NCBI RefSeq assembly: GCF_023016155.1
Contig: NZ_JALKBG010000008.1
Location: 870,501 to 934,500, forward strand
Origin: Aliiroseovarius sp. F20344
GTDB taxonomy: Bacteria > Pseudomonadota > Alphaproteobacteria > Rhodobacterales > Rhodobacteraceae
Direction of reading: 5' to 3'
Length of the DNA stretch: 64,000 nt
A model generated the notes under the pieces. It saw nothing but the letters and a program-made list of their open reading frames with translations, was not told the DNA's origin and did not search any database. The translations under genes and the position numbers were made by a program. Positions 52,818-61,846 of the stretch are shown piece by piece (position 1 is the first letter of the stretch; every line of letters begins with the position of its first letter).

Positions 52818-55800
52818 TTAGCGCGTCAGATCCAACACGCGCGCTTCATAGCCTTTCAGAACCATACGTGCGGTGTCACCGTATTGGCGTGGTTCACTGC
52901 GCAGTTCCGGGAACAGCGTGAACAGCTCTGCACGGGACGCGTCGTCAATGGCACCCAAGCCTTGGTGGCCGGGGTGGAAGCTTTCCGTCGCAGCGCCGTT
53001 GGCAAAGATCACCTCGTGCTGATCAAACATGATGTGGAAATAGGTTACCTGATCCACTTCAGTTTGAGTTGCACAGCCGCTTTGCAGCAGGTGAACAGCT
53101 GGGATCATAACTTCGGGCTGAGCAAACAACAGGTTGGCCTGCGGACCCTCGTACACCATGCGGTGTTGCGGGGATACGATCAGGTCGCTGTGATTGCCAA
53201 AGGCACCTTTTTGGATGAGAATGGGGGCAAGCTTGCCATGCCCTTCAGTGGCTTTCTGGCCGATCCAACGGATGGGCTGAAGCCCGTGATCGCGGGTGAC
53301 AACCATATCACCGGTCTTAAGGTCTTCGACCGGACGTTCACCACGATCCGTCAAAATCATGCTGCCCGTTGTGAAGCAGATGATGACATTTTCGATGTTG
53401 GTGAAGTTGATGACCGTGCCGTCCGACAGCGTAACTGTTCCGCTTTCCGGATCATTCGGGTCATAGACAATGTCATCATGCGTAGCCAAGCCGCTTAGAT
53501 ACAGCGTGTCGACATCCGAATCGTCTGGGTCTTCGTTGCCATCGATGTTGATGACAACGCCCGGGCCACCGGTTGCCTCGGTCGGGTCCAAAATGAACGT
53601 GTCGTCGCCAAGACCACCTTCGGCAGTATCATTGACGCCGAAGTTAATCGTATCGTCGCCCTCGCCACCGTAAAGTTCGTCCGCGCCTTCGCCACCTGTC
53701 AGGGTGTCATCGCCGCCTTGGCCATAGATGATGTCATCACCTTCGCCACCGTCGATGACGTCGTCCCCGGGAACAATCGTATCTACGACAGTGTCATAGT
53801 GGATGTCCGAGATGCCGATCAGCTGGCCAGAAGTACCACCATTCTCATAGATGATCTCAATTTTGGAAAGTGGGCCAGCAATGGTGACAAGCGCAGATGC
53901 GTCTTGATCGCCCCAACCTTCACTGCCAATTCCCGAAGTAATCGTGTTGCCCGAAACGGTATCTGTACCGTTCGGATCAATCGTTACGGTGACCAGATTT
54001 CCATCAGCGTCATAGGCGTTGATTGTGACGATGTCTTGCCAGCCGTCAGAGTCCAACTCGCTTATGCGGAACGTCACATTTTCAACTTCGTCCTGAACAC
54101 CTGTGGTATTAGACGAAAAGTCAATTGTGGTTGTGCTAGTCGGCGTAGAACCTGTCCCACCAAGGGAGAGGTTCGAATTTGGATCAAACGGCTCACCAGC
54201 CTCGGTATAGGCGGTGTCAGAAGTTTCGACGCTGAAGTCGTTACCGCCGCCATCATTTGAGAAGGAAACCGAAACATCCATCTGCCCGGTGGTCTGAGTA
54301 AACCCTGCTGAAAGATCTGTTTCGTCCGCGCCTTCCGAACTCCAGTTCAGGGATTCCGATGCCGAAGTGACAGGCGAGGGACCTTCGTCACCATAGATCG
54401 TGTCGTTGCCGGTACCGCCATCGATATCGTCGTTTCCGGATCCAGCGATGACAGTATCATTGCCTGCACCTGCCACAATCACATCGTCATTCGAGCCATC
54501 AAGCGCATCATTGTTGTCAACGAAGTCGCCATCCGGATCGCCGGTGTACGACGCATCGATCAGATCATCGCCAGCGGTGCCTTCGACAATGTAGTTATTG
54601 TTGGTGTCGTCACGGAAATCGTAATCTCCGCCAACGGCAGCGTCACCATCCGTATCGTCCAGCGTCAGGTTGCCGGAGCCGTCAACGTCGTCGTCATTAA
54701 CGTCCCAGCCAACGACGTCGTCCACAGCATCCATAATACCGTCGCCATCACTGTCGCCAGATGCGTCGATGGTCGCTTGGTCCACGCCGTGACCGGCCTC
54801 GTCGACATCCAAGATGCCGTCATTGTCACTGTCAGTGTCCAGATAGTCGGCGATGCCGTCTCCGTCGGTATCAACGGGTGTCAGACCGCCTGTTTCATAG
54901 GCATCGTCAAGTCCGTCACCGTCTGTATCGACGCCAGTCGGGGCGACATAACCAGCCGAGGTCTGCGCCTCGACGTTGTCGGTGATGCCGTCATTGTCGC
55001 TGTCCAAATCGAGGTAGTCAGCGATGCCGTCCCCGTCTGAATCGAGCGCATCTACATCAAATGTGTAGCTGGCCTCGAAGCCGAAGTCTTCATAGCCGGT
55101 GCTGCTGATTGGGTTGCCACTGCTGTCGAGAACAGTTGTTCCATCAATGGAAAGTGAGAAACCTGCATCCGAGTTGGAATCATCATCCGTCCAAGACAGA
55201 CCATCGCCGTAGGAATCCAGCATGCGGAACGTGTAATCAGGTCCAACTGGAAGATCGACGTCCCATGTCTGGACACCAGAGTCTGTGACCGTACCCGAGG
55301 CAACGACATTACCGTTGCTATCAAGGATTTCCCACGAGTTCTCTTCACCTTCTTCAGTGTTAGAATAGAAATCGCCGTCGACGGTGACTGTGAATGTCTG
55401 GGTCCCAGCGCCCTCATCCACGTCCAAGATACCATCACCATCGGTATCAACATCGGAAGAGTCTGGCACTCCATCACCATCGGTGTCGGTCGTGTCAGGA
55501 ATATCGAATGAGAAATCTGTAATGCCCGATCCGCCGGTGGAAGGTGCATCTGGTCCTGGCGCAAAGGTCAGGTTGATCTCAGAAATCTGCCCGCTGTAAT
55601 TGAAGGATACATTGTTTGCATTGCCGCCTTCAGATTCAATTGTAACCGAACCGTCGGGGTTGGCATATACAACATCCTGATCCAACCCGCTGATCGAGGC
55701 GATAATGTCCGCACTGTCGATCAGATCGCCATTTTCATCGTAGGCGTAGATCGTCCAAGAGTCGTCATAATTGACTTCATCGCCATTCACATGCTCGAAA

Positions 55801-56033
55801 TCGAAGGAGAGATTTTCGACAGGCTCAGAAAACTCGTAATTGGCAGTTATGTTTGAGGTGACGCCAAACGCGCCGAACTCCGACACATTGTAGCCACTCT
55901 GACTATCATCCCAATTGCCAGTGAACGTCCCTGTTACGGTGGTAGAGTTCGCACCGTCTGTGATTACGGTGCTACCATTTTGTGCCTCACCGCTCGCGCC
56001 GGTGAGCCAAATTGCATTGTCTAGAGTGGCCAT
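52818..56033 (-). CDS. Large TSP3/RTX calcium-binding protein with C-terminal Hint domain
   Basis: The product is a 1071-aa acidic extracellular-type protein with no signal peptide, which suggests type I secretion. Residues 1-180 are beta-rich. Thrombospondin-type-3-like calcium repeats occur near 185-215 and 335-470 ([20 protein letters not shown]). RTX nonapeptide repeats occur near 490-570 and 770-830 ([28 protein letters not shown]). From about residue 885 a Hint_2 domain begins [20 protein letters not shown], with [10 protein letters not shown] and a late [13 protein letters not shown]. It ends with [18 protein letters not shown] precedes ATG 56033. No T1SS genes are nearby. Confidence 0.88.
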   Translation of the reverse strand: MATLDNAIWLTGASGEAQNGSTVITDGANSTTVTGTFTGNWDDSQSGYNVSEFGAFGVTSNITANYEFSEPVENLSFDFEHVNGDEVNYDDSWTIYAYDENGDLIDSADIIASISGLDQDVVYANPDGSVTIESEGGNANNVSFNYSGQISEINLTFAPGPDAPSTGGSGITDFSFDIPDTTDTDGDGVPDSSDVDTDGDGILDVDEGAGTQTFTVTVDGDFYSNTEEGEENSWEILDSNGNVVASGTVTDSGVQTWDVDLPVGPDYTFRMLDSYGDGLSWTDDDSNSDAGFSLSIDGTTVLDSSGNPISSTGYEDFGFEASYTFDVDALDSDGDGIADYLDLDSDNDGITDNVEAQTSAGYVAPTGVDTDGDGLDDAYETGGLTPVDTDGDGIADYLDTDSDNDGILDVDEAGHGVDQATIDASGDSDGDGIMDAVDDVVGWDVNDDDVDGSGNLTLDDTDGDAAVGGDYDFRDDTNNNYIVEGTAGDDLIDASYTGDPDGDFVDNNDALDGSNDDVIVAGAGNDTVIAGSGNDDIDGGTGNDTIYGDEGPSPVTSASESLNWSSEGADETDLSAGFTQTTGQMDVSVSFSNDGGGNDFSVETSDTAYTEAGEPFDPNSNLSLGGTGSTPTSTTTIDFSSNTTGVQDEVENVTFRISELDSDGWQDIVTINAYDADGNLVTVTIDPNGTDTVSGNTITSGIGSEGWGDQDASALVTIAGPLSKIEIIYENGGTSGQLIGISDIHYDTVVDTIVPGDDVIDGGEGDDIIYGQGGDDTLTGGEGADELYGGEGDDTINFGVNDTAEGGLGDDTFILDPTEATGGPGVVINIDGNEDPDDSDVDTLYLSGLATHDDIVYDPNDPESGTVTLSDGTVINFTNIENVIICFTTGSMILTDRGERPVEDLKTGDMVVTRDHGLQPIRWIGQKATEGHGKLAPILIQKGAFGNHSDLIVSPQHRMVYEGPQANLLFAQPEVMIPAVHLLQSGCATQTEVDQVTYFHIMFDQHEVIFANGAATESFHPGHQGLGAIDDASRAELFTLFPELRSEPRQYGDTARMVLKGYEARVLDLTR

Positions 56034-56344
56034 GTCTTTCCCCAGTCTCGTTCAATCGCTACGCTTGCCGTTGTCCGACTGAGTGTTGCCGAACATGACA
56101 AAATTAATGGTCATCCACCCGACCAATAACTACTGCTCTCTTCCTATCCCAATGGCTAATAAACCACTGGGTCTAACATTTGGCTACTTATGCCCGCCTA
56201 AATGCGACAAATTCAAGGCGAAGAAGCGGAAAATTTCATGTAAATAAGGGGAAAATAGGGGCAAACGTAACCCATTGTTTACCAACCGTAAACCGAAGGT
56301 AGAGGTGGCGGTGAGATCCTACGATCTTGACGTGATAACTTGAA
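56034..56344. other. 311-bp intergenic region upstream of the RTX/Hint gene
   Basis: This region is AT-richer than its surroundings and probably holds the promoter of the RTX/Hint gene on the - strand. A short dyad, GTTTAC (56278-56283) and GTAAAC (56289-56294) with a 5-nt centre, is the only symmetric site I noticed. No ORF with a convincing start and no RNA gene was seen. Confidence 0.35.
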
Positions 56345-57484
56345 TCAGCTGCGTTTCATGAAGCGCTTCAGGCGGGTCAACCCTTCGCGTATATCCTCGG
56401 TTGAACGGGCATAGGAAAATCGAAGGGTTTGGTGACCGCGGATCGGGTCGAAATCCATGCCGGGCGTGACGGCCACATCGGCTTTTTCAAGGATCTCAGC
56501 GGCGAAAGCCCGGCTGTCATTTGTGTGCTCACTCACATCTGCATAGATGTAAAACGCGCCGTCAGGTGGGGCGATTTTGTCAAACCCGGCTTTGGGCAGC
56601 TCTTCCAGCATCAGCTGACGATTGGTGCGGTAAGTAGCCAGATTGTCGTCCAACTCGTCGCGGGCTTCTAAGGCTGCCAGCGCGGCGATTTGGCTGGCAT
56701 GGGGCGGGCAGATGAACATGTTCTGAGCCAGACGCTCGATGGTGCGGATATGATCCTCGGGGACAACCATCCAACCGACCCGCCAACCAGTCATCGAGAA
56801 ATACTTTGAAAAACTGTTGATCACGTAGATGTCATCCGACACTTCCAGCGCCGACACAGCCCGATCTTCGTACTGAAGGCCGTGATAGATTTCGTCCGCA
56901 ATAAAGCTGGTATCCTTGGCGCGGCAGGTGTCGATCAACCCCTCCAGTGCGGCGTGATCCAGCATCGTGCCGGACGGGTTGGCAGGGGAGGCGGTGATCA
57001 GACCGGCCAGCCCATCGGGGATGTCTGCGGGCACGGGTTGCAACCTGTTCTCAGGACGGGTCTGAAGGCCAACCGGCTGCAAGTTCAGGGCTTTCAGAAT
57101 TTGGCGATAGGAGGGATATCCGGGTTCCCCAAGTCCGACTTTATCACCTGCTTCGAATAGCGCGGTGAACGCAAGAATGAAAGCGCCCGAACTGCCCGGT
57201 GTCACCACCACGCGTTCTGGATTGAGGTCAAGATTATACCAATCTTTATATAGGCTTGCGATGCCTTCACGAAGTTCCGGAAGGCCAAGGGCAACGGTGT
57301 AACCCAGCGCGTTTTCGTCCATCGCCTGTGTCAGTGCCTGACGTGATTTCAGCGGTGCCGGGGTCGACGGTTGACCGACTTCCATGTGGATGATGTGACG
57401 CCCCGAAGCCTCGGCGGCGCGGGCAGCTTCCATCACATCCATCACGATAAAAGCATCGACGTTTCCACGGTTGGAACTTTTCAT
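56345..57484 (-). CDS. PLP-dependent aminotransferase (class I/II)
   Basis: The product is a 379-aa fold-type I aminotransferase. The Schiff-base Lys is in INSFSKYFSMTGWRVGWMV. Other blocks are HIMEVGQPSTPAPLKSRQAL, VVTPGSSGAFILAFTALF, GLITASPANPSGTMLDHAAL, DEIYHGLQYE and the C-terminal Arg in LRFSYARSTED. It resembles aspartate- or aromatic-type enzymes, but the substrate is not determinable. AAGGGCAAAAT precedes ATG 57484. The 275-bp gap to the DsbA-like gene contains nothing I recognise. A second enzyme of this fold is at 30453-31637, but the two are only distantly similar. Confidence 0.88.
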   Translation of the reverse strand: MKSSNRGNVDAFIVMDVMEAARAAEASGRHIIHMEVGQPSTPAPLKSRQALTQAMDENALGYTVALGLPELREGIASLYKDWYNLDLNPERVVVTPGSSGAFILAFTALFEAGDKVGLGEPGYPSYRQILKALNLQPVGLQTRPENRLQPVPADIPDGLAGLITASPANPSGTMLDHAALEGLIDTCRAKDTSFIADEIYHGLQYEDRAVSALEVSDDIYVINSFSKYFSMTGWRVGWMVVPEDHIRTIERLAQNMFICPPHASQIAALAALEARDELDDNLATYRTNRQLMLEELPKAGFDKIAPPDGAFYIYADVSEHTNDSRAFAAEILEKADVAVTPGMDFDPIRGHQTLRFSYARSTEDIREGLTRLKRFMKRS

Positions 57485-57759
57485 ATTTTGCCCTTTCTTC
57501 CCACTCAGGCTGTGTGACGATCTGGTCGTTTAATCGATGCGTCCTGCCTTGCAGAGTTTTACAAGCGCGTAGCTTGGATCAAGCTAATTGATTTGGCTGA
57601 GGGGTGCCCGTCCTGTATGCGGAAGTCAATGCGCCAGAATGCACCGATCGTCGCGACGGGTTGCAGGCAATGGTTGGCAGTGTCGCGTGTTTGGCTTACA
57701 TCGATGGCAACACAGTTTTACCTTGCCCGATCCGGGTGCCCAGACAGGAATGACCGCCA

Positions 57760-58533
57760 ATGAAAATTGCTTTGCCACGCACCCTGCGCCTTGCCACTTT
57801 GACTGCTGTTCTCGGCTTGGCCACAGCCCTTCCGGCTTCAGCTCTGGATCTTGGCGCCTTGTCTGAAGATGAACGCAACGCCTTCCGCGATGAGGTGCGG
57901 GCGTATCTGCTGGACAACCCCGAAGTGCTGATGGAAGCCTTCGCCATTCTTGAGCAACGGCAGGCGGAAGCTCAGGTTCAGCAAGACAAAGATCTGGTCA
58001 CTGTAAATGCTGACGACATCTTCAATGACGGCTTTTCCCACGTGGCTGGAAACCCGGACGGGGATTACACGATTGTCGAGTTTGTGGACTACCAATGTGG
58101 CTACTGTCGGAAGGCCTATGAGGTGCTTCAAGATCTACTTGAAGAAGATGGCAATATCCGGTTGATTTTGAAAGAATTTCCCATTCTCAGTGAGGCCAGC
58201 CTGATCTCGGCGAGATTTGCAATTTCCGCTCAGCAGAACTTTGGTGAAGAGGCCTATGCTAAGCTGCACGATGAGCTGATTGCTGTGCGCGGTACTGTGA
58301 CCGAAGAGCGCTTGATCGAGATTGCAAATGAGCTTGGCTTGGACGGTTCAGCAATCGTTGCCGGCATGTCGTCGCCTGAGGTTGATAAAGTGCTTAAAGC
58401 GAACCGTGATTTGGGCAAGCGCTTGCAGATCACTGGGACACCGGCCTTTGTCATGCAGAACACTTTGGCGCGTGGCTACATGGAACTGGAGCAGATGGAA
58501 TATATGGTATCGCAAGGCCGCGCTGCACAGTAA
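57760..58533 (+). CDS. ScsC/DsbA-like periplasmic thiol oxidoreductase
   Basis: The product is a 257-aa exported thioredoxin-fold protein. The signal peptide (ALPRTLRLATLTAVLGLATA) ends near ASA. A helical N-terminal segment (DERNAFRDEVRAYLLDNPEV) matches the ScsC-type oligomerisation region. The DsbA domain has the active site CGYC in VDYQCGYCRKAYEVLQ and the cis-Pro loop in ITGTPAFVMQN. It would form or shuffle disulfides in the periplasm. AGGAATG lies before ATG 57760. No dsbB/dsbD partner is nearby. Confidence 0.88.
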   Translation: MKIALPRTLRLATLTAVLGLATALPASALDLGALSEDERNAFRDEVRAYLLDNPEVLMEAFAILEQRQAEAQVQQDKDLVTVNADDIFNDGFSHVAGNPDGDYTIVEFVDYQCGYCRKAYEVLQDLLEEDGNIRLILKEFPILSEASLISARFAISAQQNFGEEAYAKLHDELIAVRGTVTEERLIEIANELGLDGSAIVAGMSSPEVDKVLKANRDLGKRLQITGTPAFVMQNTLARGYMELEQMEYMVSQGRAAQ

Positions 58534-58574
58534 GCTGATCACAGACAGGGACAATCAACGGTAAGTTGGGATTG

Positions 58575-59984
58575 ATGGCAGGATCAAATTCTTGGGGCTG
58601 GGGTGGTCGCTGGCTTGCGGCGTGTGTGTTTGCAGGGCTATTTCCTGTGTCGGCATGGGCTGACAGCGATCTGGCACCCGAAACCTCAATTCTGCCAAAA
58701 CCACGACCAGCGGTGACTGTTCAAACGGACCAAAGCCCTGAAACGGGGAAGGGCGCTGTCACAGACAACGCCTCCTTGCCGGATACAACCAAGACACCCG
58801 CGGGGCTAAGTGGACTGGCCTATTTGGCTGGCGAAGGCGTCGCGCTTACGGATCGGTGGCGCGGTGTCGCGATTGAGGTGCCGATGACACAAGCCGTTCC
58901 GTGGCGGGTGTTCACATTGGACAACCCCAAACGGCTGGTTATCGACTTCTCGGAATTGGATTGGCAGGGGATCGATATTCCGACTCTGTTGTCTCAAGGG
59001 GATTGGTTCTCAGACATCCGGGCGGGGCTTTATCGTCCCGGCTGGACCAGGATCGTCTTTGGCTTGTCTGCTCCGTATCAGGTCGTGTCCGCGGGTCTTC
59101 AAACACAGGATCAAACCGCGGGAAGCTCTGCGCAACGGGTTGAGGCTGCACGGTTGCGCATCGAATTGACCACCGGTTCAGATGCAGATTTCGCCGCCGC
59201 TGCAGGTGCGCCCAAAGATGCTCTGTTTGACCGTCCAGCCCGCCCGATGCCGTCGCCTAAGACGCGCCAACGGGGTTTTGGTGATATCACAGTGGTTCTG
59301 GATCCCGGCCACGGGGGCATTGATCCTGGTGCTGAAAGGGGCGGCGCTGTTGAGGCGCATCTGATGATGAGCTTCGCACGCGAACTGAAAGAAGAGCTTT
59401 TGCGGGCAGGTGGGTTCAACGTCGTGCTGACACGCGATGCAGATGAATTTGTACCGCTTGAGGAGCGTGTGACCATCGCACGGCGGGCAGGGGCCGACGT
59501 GTTTTTGTCGCTCCATGCTGATGCGCTTGCACAAGGCAGGGCGACCGGGGCCAGCGTGTATACGTTGTCACAAGATGCCTCTGACGAAGCATCGCGCAAG
59601 CTGGCCGAACGTCATGACAGAAGCGACATTCTGGCGGGGGTCGATCTGTCCCAGCAAGATGATGCGGTTGCGCTGGTGTTGATGGACCTTGCCCGAACCG
59701 ATACCGCCCCGCGTTCCGAGGCCTTGGCAGACAGTCTGGTTGAAGGCATTCACAGCGCCACGGGGTCGACCTATAAGACGCCGCGGCTGCAAGCAGGGTT
59801 CTCGGTCCTGAAAGCGGCCGATATCCCATCCGTTCTGATCGAGCTAGGCTTTCTGTCGTCCGAGCGTGACCGGGAACGTCTAACATCGCGGGAATGGCGG
59901 GCCGATGCCGCACGCGGGATACGCGAAGCGTTGCAGTATTGGGTGCTGCAGGATGCAGGCAAAGCCGACCTTCTTCGCCAGTAA
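58575..59984 (+). CDS. N-acetylmuramoyl-L-alanine amidase (AmiC type, AMIN plus Amidase_3)
   Basis: The product is a 469-aa exported zinc amidase that cleaves the amide between MurNAc and L-Ala, used in daughter-cell separation. The N-terminal hydrophobic segment (WLAACVFAGLFPVSAWA) is a signal peptide. An AMIN domain spans about 95-200 (RVFTLDNPKRLVIDFSEL). The Amidase_3 domain spans about 235-460, with VVLDPGHGGIDPGAERGGA (zinc His), SLHADALAQG (zinc His) and the catalytic Glu in IELGFLSSERD. I use ATG 58575. TTG 58566 is an alternative. It follows the DsbA-like gene by 41 bp. Confidence 0.92.
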   Translation: MAGSNSWGWGGRWLAACVFAGLFPVSAWADSDLAPETSILPKPRPAVTVQTDQSPETGKGAVTDNASLPDTTKTPAGLSGLAYLAGEGVALTDRWRGVAIEVPMTQAVPWRVFTLDNPKRLVIDFSELDWQGIDIPTLLSQGDWFSDIRAGLYRPGWTRIVFGLSAPYQVVSAGLQTQDQTAGSSAQRVEAARLRIELTTGSDADFAAAAGAPKDALFDRPARPMPSPKTRQRGFGDITVVLDPGHGGIDPGAERGGAVEAHLMMSFARELKEELLRAGGFNVVLTRDADEFVPLEERVTIARRAGADVFLSLHADALAQGRATGASVYTLSQDASDEASRKLAERHDRSDILAGVDLSQQDDAVALVLMDLARTDTAPRSEALADSLVEGIHSATGSTYKTPRLQAGFSVLKAADIPSVLIELGFLSSERDRERLTSREWRADAARGIREALQYWVLQDAGKADLLRQ

Positions 59985-60005
59985 GCCTTGTCCTCAAAAG
60001 AGTAC

Positions 60006-60025
60006 GGCCACCGCATTGGGTGGCC
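60006..60025. terminator. Bidirectional terminator between amidase and gdh genes
   Basis: GGCCACC (60006-60012) is the exact reverse complement of GGTGGCC (60019-60025), with loop GCATTG. On the - side TTTT follows shortly after; on the + side the T content is weaker. It lies between the two converging genes. Confidence 0.65.
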
Positions 60026-60053
60026 GCATCCGTTTCAGGTGTGGTCGATCAGA

Positions 60054-61484
60054 TCAGAGGCCCTTGGCCCGATAGCTGGCTGCGATACGGTCAATCGACA
60101 CGATATACGCCGCCATCCGCAGGTCATCCACGTCGTCACGCGCATGCCATACCTCGCGCATCGCCTGATAAGCAATACGCATCGTGTCATCCAGACCCGA
60201 GCGCACCAGCTCCAGCTCGTCCGCGCCGCGCAGGTACTTGTCTTTGAACTCTGGCGTCATGGACCATGCATCGCCCAGATAGCGATCAAGGCGCTCCAGC
60301 TCGTCCACAACCAGCTGGTGACGCGCTTCTTCCTGACGACGCTGCATGCGTCCAAAGCGAATGTGGCTCAAGTTCTTGACCCATTCGAAATAGGACACGG
60401 TCACACCGCCAGCATTTGCGTAAAGATCCGGGATGATCACCGTGCCTTTGTCACGCAGCACTTTGTCCGCGCCAGACGTGATCGGACCGTTTGCAGCCTC
60501 GATGATCAAAGGCGCTTTAACGCGCTCGGCATTGGTCAGGTTGATGACGCCTTCAAGCGCAGCAGGGATCAGAATGTCGCACTCTGCTTCCAGCAGCTCT
60601 GGACCATTTTCGATATACTCAGCGTCCGCAAAGCCCTTAACGCCGCCATGTCCCGCGATCCAGTGATGGACGGCTTCGACATCCAAGCCATTTTTGTCGA
60701 ATAGGGCGCCGTCACGCTCGATGATGCCAATGATCTTAGCGCCGTCCTCATGAGCCAAGAACTTGGCCGCGTGATATCCAACATTCCCAAGGCCCTGCAC
60801 CACGATACGCTTGTCTTTTAACTTGCCGGTCAGTTTGGCTTTCTTGATATCTTCCGGGTGCCGGAAGAACTCACGCAATGCATATTGAACGCCACGCCCG
60901 GTTGCTTCAACACGCCCAGCGATCCCGCCCGCATGGGGCGGTTTGCCGGTGACACAGGCCCGTGCGTTGATGTCGGTTGTGTTCATCCGCGCATATTGGT
61001 CTGCAATCCAGGCCATCTCACGCTCGCCGGTGCCCATATCTGGGGCAGGGACGTTTTGTGATGGGTTGATCAGGTCACGTTTCGCAAGCTCATAGGCGAA
61101 GCGACGGGTGATCAGCTCCAGCTCGTGCTCTTCATACTGACGTGGATCAATGCAAAGACCGCCTTTCGATCCCCCAAAGGGCGTTTCGACCAGCGCGCAT
61201 TTGAAAGTCATCAAGGAGGCGAGGGCTTCAACCTCGTCCTGATCAACAGCGATGGCATAGCGAATACCGCCTTTGACGGGTTCCATGTGCTCCGAATGTA
61301 CGGAGCGATAGCCGGTAAATGTCTGAATCTCGCCTCGCAATCGCACGCCAAAGCGCACGGTATAGGTAGCATTGCAAACTCGGATCTTCTCTTCCAAGCC
61401 TGAAGGCAGGTCCATAAGGGAGGCTGCGCGATTGAACATCAGTTCAACAGATTCTCGAAAACTCGGCTCATTCGTAAGGGACAT
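60054..61484 (-). CDS. Glutamate dehydrogenase (Glu/Leu/Phe/Val family)
   Basis: The product is a 476-aa NAD(P)-dependent dehydrogenase that interconverts glutamate with 2-oxoglutarate and ammonium. Blocks seen are VKGGIRYAIAVDQDEVEALA, the catalytic Lys region in PFGGSKGGLCIDPRQYEE, VPAPDMGTGEREMAWIAD, and the Rossmann motif in IVVQGLGNVGYHAAKFLAH. The C-terminus has YFEWVKNLSHIRFGRMQRR. GAGG is near ATG 61484. The upstream region has a TGC-rich near-palindrome directly beside a candidate -10 (TAGAAT on the - strand). Confidence 0.93.
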   Translation of the reverse strand: MSLTNEPSFRESVELMFNRAASLMDLPSGLEEKIRVCNATYTVRFGVRLRGEIQTFTGYRSVHSEHMEPVKGGIRYAIAVDQDEVEALASLMTFKCALVETPFGGSKGGLCIDPRQYEEHELELITRRFAYELAKRDLINPSQNVPAPDMGTGEREMAWIADQYARMNTTDINARACVTGKPPHAGGIAGRVEATGRGVQYALREFFRHPEDIKKAKLTGKLKDKRIVVQGLGNVGYHAAKFLAHEDGAKIIGIIERDGALFDKNGLDVEAVHHWIAGHGGVKGFADAEYIENGPELLEAECDILIPAALEGVINLTNAERVKAPLIIEAANGPITSGADKVLRDKGTVIIPDLYANAGGVTVSYFEWVKNLSHIRFGRMQRRQEEARHQLVVDELERLDRYLGDAWSMTPEFKDKYLRGADELELVRSGLDDTMRIAYQAMREVWHARDDVDDLRMAAYIVSIDRIAASYRAKGL

Positions 61485-61846
61485 TTTGTACCTCTGTACA
61501 GGTTGTGCATTCTAATTGCTGCAATGCCGCAGAATCGCTTTGAACTGCGACAATACAGCACAGAGGTTAGGAGGAATTGAGCAAAGTACCACCCCATAAC
61601 ACTACCGACCGGGCGGTCATGGAATACGGCGAAGTGTTTCCATACCAGAAACGAGTTAACTTTTCAGTCACAATTTGTGGTTGATTCGTGAACAAAAATG
61701 GGCCTTTAGTGACCATTGTGATGATTTAGGTTTCAATGATCACAGGGTCGCCTTATTTTTGACACAGGGAATTTGTTGCTTAGCCTTGCTGAAAAGCGGG
61801 TGCGAGTGTCCTGTGGATCGCAAGAATGCGACCGGGAAGGGAAAAA
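61485..61846. promoter_or_regulatory. Intergenic region with TGC-rich near-palindrome and gdh promoter candidates
   Basis: TTGCTGCAATGCCGCA (61516-61531) matches the two copies near gatB. A candidate -10 for gdh on the - strand is TAGAAT (61514-61509), directly next to it. ACCTCTGT (61490-61497) and ACAGAGGT (61560-61567) form an 8-bp inverted repeat around the site, and CTGTACAG (61494-61501) is a perfect palindrome. The rest, to 61846, would hold the tadG promoter; I see no convincing box and no ORF. Confidence 0.45.

Noticed and set aside
57588-57866. 92-codon + strand frame before the DsbA-like gene
   Set aside because: It runs into the signal peptide of the real gene, has no ribosome binding site and no recognisable sequence.
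61569-61680. AGGAGG at 61569-61574 followed by TTG, opening a 34-codon frame
   Set aside because: The spacing to TTG is only 2 nt, too short for normal initiation, and the peptide has no notable feature.
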